Source of the DNA: an uncultured Alphaproteobacteria bacterium
GTDB lineage: Bacteria > Pseudomonadota > Alphaproteobacteria > Rs-D84
NCBI GenBank assembly: GCA_947367055.1
Contig: CANBCI010000002.1
Coordinates: forward strand, 1 to 64,000
Length of the DNA stretch: 64,000 nt
Reading direction: 5' to 3'
The translations under genes were made by a program, and so were the position numbers. This document shows positions 40,761 through 50,082 of the stretch, in pieces (the stretch's first letter is position 1; every line of letters begins with the position of its first letter). The notes beneath the pieces were generated by a model, which was not told where the DNA came from, did not search any database, and saw nothing but the letters and a program-made list of their open reading frames with translations.

Positions 40761-41015
40761 TTATTGATTTGCGGCCTGGGCATCCGGAGCAGGGCGGTTG
40801 CGTTCAACAAAAGTTATACGACCCTTGTCCAAATCATAAGGCGTCATTTCGACACGCACCTTTTCGCCGACATTGACCCATATGCGCGCCTTGCGCATTT
40901 TGCCGCATACGGTCGCCAAAATTTCATGACCGTTTTCCAGTTTTACACGGAACATTGTGTTGGGCAATTTATCCTCAACCGTGCCGCTGAAAACAATAAC
41001 ATCGTCTTTTGCCAT
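40761..41015 (-). CDS. infA: Translation initiation factor IF-1
   Basis: [47 protein letters not shown]. Confidence 0.95.
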   Translation of the reverse strand: MAKDDVIVFSGTVEDKLPNTMFRVKLENGHEILATVCGKMRKARIWVNVGEKVRVEMTPYDLDKGRITFVERNRPAPDAQAANQ

Positions 41016-41157
41016 AATAATCCCCAAATTACTTTGCTTTTTATTCGGGCTTATGATATTGCGTGCATAAAAAAAATGCAAGAATTTTTTATGTGCTTGC
41101 ACAAAGTTGAAAGTTTTGATAAAATTAACTCATTAAAAGGGAGCCTGGAGAGGGGGA

Positions 41158-43311
41158 TTGCTCATGAAATTAAAAATACTTGTCGCGTTGTTGTGCATGC
41201 TGGAAGGGACGGCTTTTGCAGCGGTGCGTAGTTCAGAGGCAAGGGTTAGCGCCGGCCGAATGTCACAGGCCGGGGTGCGTGCACCAAATTCTGTTCAGTC
41301 ATTAAAGGCCGCGCCGTCCGCATCAAATACGGCCGCCACAATATCGGCCCCCACTGTGACGGCGGCAACGGTCGCCGCGACAACCGCCACCGGCAGTGCT
41401 GTTGCGACCGCCGCGGATACGGCGACGGATTGTCGGGAAAAGTATCGCGCATGTATGGATGAATTTTGTTTGTTGGATGAATCCGAGGGGTATCGCTGCG
41501 CATGTTCGTCAAACATTGAAAAATCAAAATCCCTGATCAAAGAAATTATGCAAATTCAAGAAGATGCCGACAAGTTATACACCGAGGGCGTCGAACGTGA
41601 ACAACTTGGGGCCAAGGCGAAATTGGTCTTTGGCGAAAGTGATGCGGCCAAAAAAAGCTCGCGCGCATCCGGTTTAAGCTTTGCGCAATGGTTAAAAAGC
41701 GATGACGGCGATGAAGATGGCTTGGGTGAAGATGCCGATATCGGCGACGGGCTTTATGAAATGGCGGCGGAAAGCTGTGCGGCGGAATTGGCGGCATGCG
41801 GTGCAAAGTCTGATATGGAGGAAATGCTGTATTCACGCCAGATTGTTTCGGATTGTAAAACCTTTGAAACTTACTTGAACGACCAGAAAAGAAACGCGAA
41901 TGCGAACAAACGCACGGCAGAGGCCGCCGTTCGTGCCGCGCGTTTGGAAATGCTGGATACGACAAACAAATACAATCGCGGCGAATGTTTCTTGGCCTAC
42001 AAGTCTTGCGTCGCAGACAAGGGTGGCTGTGGTTCAAACTTTGAAAATTGCCTTGATGCGGATTTGTTGGCGCGTCGTGCAAACGCATGCGAAAATGTTT
42101 TGGATCAATGTATGGCGGTGCGTGATGACGTATTAAAAGATTGGAAGGCGGAATCTGAAATCCTGCTGGTCGAGGCCGCAAAATATGCAGATAAAAATCA
42201 GCGTCTGACGTGTATGGCGCGCATACAGATATGTCTGGAAGACGGATGCAAGACCGAAACAAATTCGGCGTGTCTGACGGACGTGAAGGTTGCGGCCGGC
42301 ATTTGTCCGGTTATTGACGAATGCGAGGAAATGATTCCGGGTATTAAAACAACCGTTCAAGATAAACTGGGTTATTTGCGTCACCAGTTCTGTGCAAATG
42401 ATGTGGACAAATGTCTGCGCCAGAAATGTGGTGAAAACTTTACCGCGCCGGAATGCGTCGGAAAAAAGAATACGGAAATTGTGGCGCTGTGCCCGCAGGA
42501 ATTGTTCCCGTCGTGCAGAAATGAAACCCAGTATGACATTATTGTTCAGTCAACATTGTTGCAAATGGATTACCAAATGTTGCAGGGATGCCTGAATTAT
42601 TTTGGCGAACAATTGGGCGAGGTGTGCGGAACAGATATGTCATGCTTGCCGGCGGACGACACGGTTCAAGGATTGACAACCATCCCGGAAACAGAACAGG
42701 AAATGGCTACTTTGCGTCAGACTATCCGTGACAATTCGGAAAAGGCGGTTGACGAATTCTTTAAGCAATTTGAAAACGATACAACCGTTGCCGCGTGCAA
42801 GGATAGCAAGAAACCCGCCGGTCGCCGCAGTCTGGGGGACAGTGTGTTCGTCAGTGCAAAAATGGTTGCACAAATCGGCGCGCAGAATCGTGCGATGCGC
42901 GAACTGGAAACAAAAATTGCGGAATTATCGCGCAAGCAGGATCTTGAGACGGCCAGACAAAACTGTCTGAACACGTATAAACCTGAAGATCCGAAGAAGG
43001 AAAAGAAAGATAATAAAAACTATAGTTACATCCGCAGTGTTTCGTTCGAACCGGATTTGCGTAACTGCCATGTATGCCGCATGCAGCAGGTTTGTGAAAC
43101 CGGCGGAATGACAAAGGGCACGGCGGCACTGAAAAGTGCGGCGGGTGGCCTGTCGGCGGGGGCGTCAATGGGTACGATGGTTAATGCCGGATGGGGGACC
43201 GCAATCGGCGGTGTTGTCGGTGCGGTCGGCGGGGCCCTGCTGGGCAGCAAGGCCGGCGGCCAGCAGGAATTCTGTCAGGAAATAGAGTCTTGCGAAGATG
43301 TGAATATGTAA
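41158..43311 (+). CDS. Cys-rich secreted protein (CMDEFC family), glycine zipper near C-terminus
   Basis: DCREKYRACMDEFCLLDESEGYRCACSSN; YNRGECFLAYKSCVADKGGCGSNFENC; LRNCHVCRMQQVC. Confidence 0.88.
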   Translation: MLMKLKILVALLCMLEGTAFAAVRSSEARVSAGRMSQAGVRAPNSVQSLKAAPSASNTAATISAPTVTAATVAATTATGSAVATAADTATDCREKYRACMDEFCLLDESEGYRCACSSNIEKSKSLIKEIMQIQEDADKLYTEGVEREQLGAKAKLVFGESDAAKKSSRASGLSFAQWLKSDDGDEDGLGEDADIGDGLYEMAAESCAAELAACGAKSDMEEMLYSRQIVSDCKTFETYLNDQKRNANANKRTAEAAVRAARLEMLDTTNKYNRGECFLAYKSCVADKGGCGSNFENCLDADLLARRANACENVLDQCMAVRDDVLKDWKAESEILLVEAAKYADKNQRLTCMARIQICLEDGCKTETNSACLTDVKVAAGICPVIDECEEMIPGIKTTVQDKLGYLRHQFCANDVDKCLRQKCGENFTAPECVGKKNTEIVALCPQELFPSCRNETQYDIIVQSTLLQMDYQMLQGCLNYFGEQLGEVCGTDMSCLPADDTVQGLTTIPETEQEMATLRQTIRDNSEKAVDEFFKQFENDTTVAACKDSKKPAGRRSLGDSVFVSAKMVAQIGAQNRAMRELETKIAELSRKQDLETARQNCLNTYKPEDPKKEKKDNKNYSYIRSVSFEPDLRNCHVCRMQQVCETGGMTKGTAALKSAAGGLSAGASMGTMVNAGWGTAIGGVVGAVGGALLGSKAGGQQEFCQEIESCEDVNM

Positions 43312-43347
43312 TGTATTATACCTTTGACGGACGGGAGATATAAGATA

Positions 43348-45819
43348 ATGAAAATAAGAAAATCTGTTTTGTTGTTTTCAATGTTGAATTGCATCGCCGT
43401 GGGTACGTTTGCCCCGGCGTTTGCCGCAACTAAAAAGGCGTCCACCCAATCCGCAATTCAAAAAGGTGAAAACGTTCGGACAAAGGTAACCGCGACCGGT
43501 CTGTATGACCAGGCGTGCTATGATTCGTATTATGGCTGTATGGATCAGTTTTGTATTTTGGATAACTCAAATGGTGGTTCGTGCGCATGCAGTGATGAAA
43601 GCATAAAATTGGAAAAAGATTATGCTGCAATCAAAGATATTCTGGTAGAAGCGGATCGCATCGCCAACGTAGAAGTTGAAAAGATAGAGGCCGGTGCCCA
43701 GGCAGATATTATTTTTAACGGTGAACGCAAATATGGCGCCGACGGAAATGTCCTTGATGTTGATGAAAAGAGTGAAGAGGACACAAAAAAGGAAAAACGT
43801 AACAATTTGTTGGCCATGTTTAACACAACAAATGACGACGACGATGATATTTGGGAAAGCAGTGCTGCATTGATTGCGGACAAGCAAGGTGATGAATTGT
43901 TCTCCGCTGCCGAAGCGATTTGTATTGAACAGGCACCCGAATCCTGTGACAAGGACATTCAATTCCTGCGTCAATTGTACAAGCGTCAGATTCAGGCCGA
44001 TTGCAAGGCTTTTGAAAACAGTATTATATCCCAAAAAGCCGATGCTGATGTTGAAATGGCCAAGGCCGAGGCGGCTGTTCGCGCCGCGCTAAAGAAAAGC
44101 TTTAACGATGCGAACGAGTATGACCGCGGAAAATGTATGGTGGAATACAAAAAATGTATGCAAACCGAAGATGCGTGCGGTAGCAACTGGGAAAATTGTG
44201 TTTCCACGATTGCATCCGAAAACATGCAGCAAGAAGCGGTGCATACCAACGGAACAAAGGTTACGTCCGTTACCAAATATGACATCGCCGCGTCGACAAT
44301 GGAAATTTTGGAATCAAAACGCTATATCTGCGAATCCATATTGGATAAATGTATAGCCGTGCGTGATCTCGTGTGGACGGATTTTCTGCGCGAAGCGGCA
44401 CCGACAATCAAGATCGCAGAATTAGAGGCGGAATCAAAAATGCGTCAATCATGCTTAACCGATATTTCCGATTGTATTCAAACCGCATGTAAAGATGATA
44501 TTGTGGGCAAGGGCGTTAATACAATGGATGCCTGCCTGGCGCATCCGGACATGGTACGCAGTTTCTGTAAAGTGGAAATTGATAAGTGTGAACGCATGGA
44601 ACCGATGATTTGGGGATATGTCACCGACAAGCTAAAGGCGATGCGCGTGGATGCCTGCACGCAGGAGGTTAAAAATTGCTTTACCGCCGATACGCGTTGT
44701 GGAAAAAATTTTGAAAACTGCATTGGTATGGATTACGAGTATATGCATAATATTTGCCCGGTTGACACGTTGGTTGTGTGCAAGGCGGAAAATCCGAATT
44801 TCTCTATGGATGATTTGGATTCCATGCTGATGGGATTGTATTTGAACATTGACAACGCCGCATTAGATCAGTGTCAACTTCTAGTTGATAAAAAAATGAA
44901 GCAAATCTGCGGCAGTACGACCGATTGTAATAAATTCGCATCCGATGATACCATTGGAACGGGCAGTTTGCGTTCTCAAAAAGACGGAACGACATACCGC
45001 GTGACCGGAATGATATCGTTTGGCAGCATAAAAATGGGCGACGCGTCCGGCACGACGATTGATAACGGCGATGGCAAGCGCGTAAAATTGGAACCGGGCC
45101 AGATAGGTGTTGAAGAATATATTTCAAAAATACGCGAACGCAATGCGGGTGTCGTAAATAACGAAGGAATAATATCCGCCATTGAAGAGGAATTGAACAA
45201 TATCGCGGGTACTATAAACCGTACGATAGAAATGATAGAACAGGATCCGGAAATCCAGTTCTGTGTCAACGGCCGTGATTTGTCGCAAATAAACGGCAAG
45301 GGCCGCGGGGCGAACAACACCACCAGTGCGCGTTTTCCGAATTTGCTGAATTCCGTAAAGATGCAGATTGCGGTGTCGGCCCTGCGTCAGGCACAGGATA
45401 ATTACAATGCAAAATTGAACAAGGAGATAGCAGAGGCGACCAAGGACGCGTCCGCGGATTTGGCGCAATACATGTGTCAAAAGATTGCAGAAAACGGTGG
45501 CGCCGGCGGTACGGGCAGTGTGGATGCGTCAACACCATTGACACCGCCGTATGCGATTTCATATGATGTGGGATCGGGTCTGACAACCAAGGATTTAACC
45601 AGTGGCGGAACCGGGGAAACATCGGTCACCACAACCGCCGGCAGTGGCATGACCAAGACAGTCACCAGCATATTTAGCCGTGACACCAGAACATGTCATG
45701 TTTGTACGACGATATCAACACAGTCTTGTACAATCAAGGGCGGCAACTGGTTCCGCAAGGCAAACAAGAATTGTACGGTTGAAACCAAGGATCCGATTTG
45801 TGAAGATATAATAATGTAA
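43348..45819 (+). CDS. Cys-rich secreted protein (CMDQFC family), tandem with preceding gene
   Basis: ACYDSYYGCMDQFCILDNSNGGSCACSDE; YDRGKCMVEYKKCMQTEDACGSNWENC; TRTCHVCTTISTQSC; start refined to MKIRKSVLLF. Confidence 0.88.
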   Translation: MKIRKSVLLFSMLNCIAVGTFAPAFAATKKASTQSAIQKGENVRTKVTATGLYDQACYDSYYGCMDQFCILDNSNGGSCACSDESIKLEKDYAAIKDILVEADRIANVEVEKIEAGAQADIIFNGERKYGADGNVLDVDEKSEEDTKKEKRNNLLAMFNTTNDDDDDIWESSAALIADKQGDELFSAAEAICIEQAPESCDKDIQFLRQLYKRQIQADCKAFENSIISQKADADVEMAKAEAAVRAALKKSFNDANEYDRGKCMVEYKKCMQTEDACGSNWENCVSTIASENMQQEAVHTNGTKVTSVTKYDIAASTMEILESKRYICESILDKCIAVRDLVWTDFLREAAPTIKIAELEAESKMRQSCLTDISDCIQTACKDDIVGKGVNTMDACLAHPDMVRSFCKVEIDKCERMEPMIWGYVTDKLKAMRVDACTQEVKNCFTADTRCGKNFENCIGMDYEYMHNICPVDTLVVCKAENPNFSMDDLDSMLMGLYLNIDNAALDQCQLLVDKKMKQICGSTTDCNKFASDDTIGTGSLRSQKDGTTYRVTGMISFGSIKMGDASGTTIDNGDGKRVKLEPGQIGVEEYISKIRERNAGVVNNEGIISAIEEELNNIAGTINRTIEMIEQDPEIQFCVNGRDLSQINGKGRGANNTTSARFPNLLNSVKMQIAVSALRQAQDNYNAKLNKEIAEATKDASADLAQYMCQKIAENGGAGGTGSVDASTPLTPPYAISYDVGSGLTTKDLTSGGTGETSVTTTAGSGMTKTVTSIFSRDTRTCHVCTTISTQSCTIKGGNWFRKANKNCTVETKDPICEDIIM

Positions 45820-45833
45820 TCGGCTTGAAAAAC

Positions 45834-45860
45834 AAAGCGGGGGTTTGCCCCCGCTTTTTA
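45834..45860 (+). terminator. Intrinsic terminator
   Basis: AAGCGGGGG-ttt-GCCCCCGCTT then T-run. Confidence 0.82.
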
Positions 45861-45933
45861 TTGATATAATTCCCGTCACATATTCAGAAAAAAGTGATAT
45901 AATAATGACCGTTTAATCAGAGAGGGTTTTTAC

Positions 45934-46764
45934 ATGAATGTCATAGAAGTTACAAGTTTGGAATCTGTTTTGTCTTCGTTGGGGCAAACCGCGGTTAGGT
46001 TTGGGTTCAAATTGGTTGCGGCGATTGCGATATTTATTGCCGGAATGTGGCTGGCCAATCGCATAACATTGTCTATCCGCGCGATAATGGAACGCCGCCG
46101 GCTAGAGGCGTCGCTGCAATCGTTTCTGCTGTCTTTTATAAGCATAATGCTAAAGGTCTTTGTCATAATTGTTGTTTTGACGACGGTCGGGGTTCAGATG
46201 ACGTCAATAATTGCGGTTTTGGGCGCGGCGTCTTTGGCGGTCGGCATGGCTTTGTCGGGCACTATGCAAAATTTTGCCGGCGGGATAATATTGCTGCTGT
46301 TCAAACCGTTCCGGGTTGGTGATACTATAGAGGTCGCGACTGGTGACATCGGTGTTGTAAAAAAGATAATGATTTTCACGACCGAGGTTCGCACCTTTGA
46401 CAACCAGGTTGTATTTTTGCCGAACGGCGCACTGGCGAACGGTGTGATTACAAATCTGTCCCAGGGGGCATGGCGGCGCGTTGATATTAAAATCGGCGTT
46501 GAATACGGCACGAAAATAGACGCGGCCCGTCGCGAAATTATCTCGATTTTAAATGCGGACAAACGGATAAAGGCGGACCCGGCGCCATCTGTTTTTGTCA
46601 GTAGTCTGGATGACAGTGCGGTAACGCTAACCGTGCGGTTTTGGACCAAGTACGAAGATGTTGCGCCCGCCACTGCGGATATGCTGGAACGCATATATGA
46701 TGCGTTGCCGAAAAAGAAAATCAATTTCCCGTTCCCGCAAATGGATGTGCACGTGGTCAAATAA
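45934..46764 (+). CDS. mscS: Small-conductance mechanosensitive channel (MscS)
   Basis: VLGAASLAVGMALSGTMQNFAGGIILLLFKPFRVGD. Confidence 0.95.
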   Translation: MNVIEVTSLESVLSSLGQTAVRFGFKLVAAIAIFIAGMWLANRITLSIRAIMERRRLEASLQSFLLSFISIMLKVFVIIVVLTTVGVQMTSIIAVLGAASLAVGMALSGTMQNFAGGIILLLFKPFRVGDTIEVATGDIGVVKKIMIFTTEVRTFDNQVVFLPNGALANGVITNLSQGAWRRVDIKIGVEYGTKIDAARREIISILNADKRIKADPAPSVFVSSLDDSAVTLTVRFWTKYEDVAPATADMLERIYDALPKKKINFPFPQMDVHVVK

Positions 46765-46849
46765 ATTTTTATTCCTAGTGTTGATTATTTTCGTTTTATG
46801 ATATAATTAACATAAACTAGAGTTTAATAAAGCAAAAGGAGATAAAGAC

Positions 46850-47224
46850 ATGAAAAAAATATCAATGTTGGCGTTGGTTGGTGCGTTTGCGGTGTCGGCG
46901 GCGCATGCGGGATTCCAGGGTGCCACCGCCCCGGCGCCGGCGGTTGGCGGCTTTGTCGGCGGCGCGGAAACAATTGTGACCGTTGCCCAGGTCAAGGATA
47001 TGCGCGATGATGTAAATGTTGTGGTCAAGGGCAAGATTTTACAGCGCGTAGGTGATGAAAAATATTTGTTTGAAGATGCGACCGGTTCAATTACCGTTGA
47101 AATAGACGACAAAGATTGGCGCGGCCAGACCGTGACGCCGGAAGACACCGTAAAATTATACGGCGAGGTTGACCGCGGTTTTCTGAAAACAGAAATCGAT
47201 GTGGATTATGTTCAAAAAATGTAA
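46850..47224 (+). CDS. YgiW/YdeI family OB-fold (BOF) periplasmic protein
   Basis: VVVKGKILQRVGDEKYLFEDATGSITVEIDDKDWRGQTVTPEDTVKLYGEVDR. Confidence 0.94.
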   Translation: MKKISMLALVGAFAVSAAHAGFQGATAPAPAVGGFVGGAETIVTVAQVKDMRDDVNVVVKGKILQRVGDEKYLFEDATGSITVEIDDKDWRGQTVTPEDTVKLYGEVDRGFLKTEIDVDYVQKM

Positions 47225-47260
47225 TTAGAAACTGAAACCCGCCAAACGGCGGGTTTTTAT

Positions 47261-47288
47261 TTGCATCCGTCAATTTTTATGCTATAAT
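47261..47288 (+). promoter_or_regulatory. Sigma70-type promoter of leader element E1
   Basis: TTGCAT-16 bp-TATAAT. Confidence 0.72.
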
Positions 47289-47295
47289 GCACAAC

Positions 47296-47482
47296 GCAAA
47301 GGGAAACCGGCGCAAAGGTGTCATAACCTTTCCTAGTGTCAGAAATGACAACACTCCAGTTTGGCTGGAGGCGCGTGATATATCTAAATAAGCGCGACTA
47401 TTCTAGGGTAGTTATGAACCTCCAGCCGTTTGGTTATTCCAAACGGTTTTGTTTTTAATTAACCAAACAAATGGAGTGAAAA
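47296..47482 (+). ncRNA. Structured pseudoknotted leader element, copy E1
   Basis: P1 GGCTGGAGG (47363-47371) with CCTCCAGCC (47419-47427); A: ATAAC..CCTAG (47323-47336) with CTAGG..GTTAT (47403-47415); H1 TGTCA-gaaa-TGACA; anti-P1 CTCCAG (47354); terminator CCGTTTGG/CCAAACGG (47426-47446) overlapping P1'. Confidence 0.8.
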
Positions 47483-47809
47483 ATGGCTGCATTAACAATG
47501 AGTGCATGGCAAATCGGACAGGCATTAAAATATGCACGCAAGAGCATATCTATGCTGCATGATGATACGGCACGCATGTTGAAAATAACCCGCGAAGAAT
47601 TAACATTATTTGAAAATGGCGAGGTTGAGATTCCAAAGCACATATTGGAAACGATATTTGCCTTGGGGCTGATGATGATGCACACGCGTGCAATGCAGGT
47701 GGATTATCATCACATGGCGCGTCAATGGCGTTATATGCACACCAAGGTAATTGACCTGCAGAAAAAAGTACAAAAAATTGATAAAACGCCAAACCCTGCG
47801 TTGCAGTAA
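47483..47809 (+). CDS. Small XRE-like helix-turn-helix protein with basic helical tail
   Basis: IGQALKYARKSISMLHDDTARMLKITREELTLFENGEVEIPKHILETIF fits an HTH_3-like pattern; RBS aatGGAGtga. Confidence 0.72.
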   Translation: MAALTMSAWQIGQALKYARKSISMLHDDTARMLKITREELTLFENGEVEIPKHILETIFALGLMMMHTRAMQVDYHHMARQWRYMHTKVIDLQKKVQKIDKTPNPALQ

Positions 47810-47863
47810 AAAAATCCCCGCATTTGCGGGGTTTTTTCACCAATATTGAATCCGATTTGGAAA

Positions 47864-48454
47864 TTATTCCGCGTCGGCTGATTTTTCTGCGGCGGCTTCC
47901 GGTTTTGCTTCGTCTGCCGCTTTTTCGGTGGCCGGTTCTTCGGCTTCTTCAACCTTTTTCGTGCCGAATGTCAGAACTTTGCCCGCAACCAGTGCGTCAA
48001 TTTCGTCCTGGGTCTGGGCAACATAAACCTTGACCGGAACAATTACATCCGCGTGCAGGGCGATTTTTGTATCAAATGCACCGATTGATTTGATTGGCGC
48101 ACCCAGCAATACCTGTGCGGATTCAACGGAAACATTTGCAACCTCTTTCAGCATGCGCGCAATATCGCGGCTTGATACGGAACCATACAGTTGGCCGGTA
48201 TCACCCGCCTGGCGAATCATGTGCAGTTTGGCGTTCTTGACCGCGTCAACATTGCCCTCTGCGGCTTTGCGGGCGGCATCCTGACGGGCAACCAATTCGG
48301 CCTTTTTCGCCTCGAACAATGCAACATTTTCGCGGGTCCAACGCATAGCCTTGCCGTTCGGCAACAGATAGTTGCGTGCATAACCCGTCTTAACTTCGAC
48401 TGTATCGCCGATATTGCCCAGTTTGTTGATTTTTTCTGTTAAAATAACCTTCAT
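47864..48454 (-). CDS. rplI: 50S ribosomal protein L9 with acidic/Ala-rich tail
   Basis: MKVILTEKINKLGNIGDTVEVKTGYARNYLLPNGKA. Confidence 0.97.
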   Translation of the reverse strand: MKVILTEKINKLGNIGDTVEVKTGYARNYLLPNGKAMRWTRENVALFEAKKAELVARQDAARKAAEGNVDAVKNAKLHMIRQAGDTGQLYGSVSSRDIARMLKEVANVSVESAQVLLGAPIKSIGAFDTKIALHADVIVPVKVYVAQTQDEIDALVAGKVLTFGTKKVEEAEEPATEKAADEAKPEAAAEKSADAE

Positions 48455-48547
48455 CTTATCTGTCCTTTTTCAAGTTAGGGATTTATAAATCCCAGATTTA
48501 CAAAAAATTGATTAGAACGGCGCACCCGCGCCATTCTAAACGAATTA

Positions 48548-48775
48548 TTAACCCAAGTTGTTGCGAACAAACGGCATCAAGCCCAAATGGCGCGCGCGCT
48601 TGATAGCGGTTGCCAGGGCACGCTGATCTTTCTGGGAAACACCGCTGATGCGGGACGGCACGATTTTACCGCGTTCGGTAATATAGTGCGACAGTGTCTT
48701 GATGTCTTTGTAATCAATAACCTTGCCCTTTAACGGGTTGGATTTTTTACGATAAATTGCTGCTCTTACTGCCAT
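48548..48775 (-). CDS. rpsR: 30S ribosomal protein S18
   Basis: [50 protein letters not shown]. Confidence 0.97.
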   Translation of the reverse strand: MAVRAAIYRKKSNPLKGKVIDYKDIKTLSHYITERGKIVPSRISGVSQKDQRALATAIKRARHLGLMPFVRNNLG

Positions 48776-49113
48776 TATTCTGCCTCCTCGGTGTTCTTTT
48801 TCATCATGATGGACGGCGTTTTTGACAATTCGTCAACGCGCACATTCAGAAAACGAATAACGTCTTCGTCAATGCGGGAACGACGTTCCAGTTCTGTAAT
48901 CTGGGAACCCGGCAATTCGATGTTCAGCATTACATAGTGAGCCTTGCGGTTTTTGCGGATGATATACGCCAGATTTTTCAATCCCCAGAATTCTGTGGAT
49001 TTTACATCGCCGCCCAGCTCTTTAATAATTTCGGTAAATTTAGCCGCTTTTTCTTTAACCTGCGGTTCGGTCAAGTCCTGGCGGAAAACCAAGACGCTTT
49101 CGTAATAAGCCAT
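48775..49113 (-). CDS. rpsF: 30S ribosomal protein S6
   Basis: [50 protein letters not shown]. Confidence 0.96.
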   Translation of the reverse strand: MAYYESVLVFRQDLTEPQVKEKAAKFTEIIKELGGDVKSTEFWGLKNLAYIIRKNRKAHYVMLNIELPGSQITELERRSRIDEDVIRFLNVRVDELSKTPSIMMKKNTEEAE

Positions 49114-49274
49114 TTTATTTCCTCTGGTTTATGCAGCCGATGACCCCATGTCATCAGCAGGAACCAGACAATTATGTCTATTTTTTTAATAAAAGCAAGT
49201 TTTTTTTGATTTGAATAATCCCTATTGACTTGGGCGGGGGAAATTTATTATCATTTAATAACAAGAGAGATTTT

Positions 49275-50051
49275 ATGACGCATCAGTTTCACAGAAATCT
49301 TAATATAATGACGCTGTTTGCCGCGGTTTTGGCGGCCGGGGTCATTTTGTTTTATCGGCCGTTTCTGAATATTGCGACATCAAACATCATACTTAATGGA
49401 ATAATAATCGGCACGACTTTGTTTGGGGTCGGGCTGTGTTTTGTTGAAATGTTTCGACTGTTGCCGGAATACCGGTGGCTGTCGTTATATTTGTCCGGGC
49501 GGCGTACGGCGGATTTGCCGCCGCGTCTGCTGCGCCCGGTGGCGATGATGCTGCGCGCACGCCCGCGCCAGATTTCCGCCGCAACATTGAACGGAATGCT
49601 GGACATGATTCTGGTTCGGTTCGAAGATTCACGCGAATCCGTGCGCTATATCACAAATACATTGATATTTTTGGGCCTGCTGGGGACGTTCTGGGGGCTG
49701 ATTATGACCGTTGGCGGGTTTGCGGATTTAATCGCCGGTCTTGATTTTGAAAATGAATCCGTACTGCTGGCGATGCAGGCGGGCTTGGCGCGACCACTGG
49801 GCGGGATGTCAACCGCGTTCACCAGTTCGCTGCTGGGGCTGGGGGGCAGTTTGACAATCGGGTTTCTGGGGCTGCAGGTGCAGTTTGCGCAAAACGCGAT
49901 TTTCCGCGAGTTAGAGGATTATTTGGCGGCGCACACGCGCGCGGCGGCGCCCACCACGCCGATTGAAATAATACCGCAAATAAATCAGGCGGCGCGCAAT
50001 CTGGATAACAGTGTGAAGAATTTAGAAAGGGTGTTTTCCGAATTGGACTGA
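49275..50051 (+). CDS. MotA/TolQ/ExbB-like proton channel protein
   Basis: FLGLLGTFWGLIMTVGGFADLI..GLARPLGGMSTAFTSSLLGLGGSL. Confidence 0.87.
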   Translation: MTHQFHRNLNIMTLFAAVLAAGVILFYRPFLNIATSNIILNGIIIGTTLFGVGLCFVEMFRLLPEYRWLSLYLSGRRTADLPPRLLRPVAMMLRARPRQISAATLNGMLDMILVRFEDSRESVRYITNTLIFLGLLGTFWGLIMTVGGFADLIAGLDFENESVLLAMQAGLARPLGGMSTAFTSSLLGLGGSLTIGFLGLQVQFAQNAIFRELEDYLAAHTRAAAPTTPIEIIPQINQAARNLDNSVKNLERVFSELD

Positions 50052-50082
50052 CCCCGGGAAATAAAGAGAGAGAGGAAAAAAC

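Noticed and set aside
40716-41231. 171-aa plus-strand ORF
   Set aside because: Antisense to infA and overlapping the start of the 41158 gene
47296-47482. Group I intron or HDV-like ribozyme for the leader elements
   Set aside because: Topology is pseudoknotted but helix order and size do not fit group I (H2 lies between P1 5' and A'); HDV-like fold would need P1.1 and a cleavage site at the A strand, not evident. Only an in vitro cleavage test would exclude it fully
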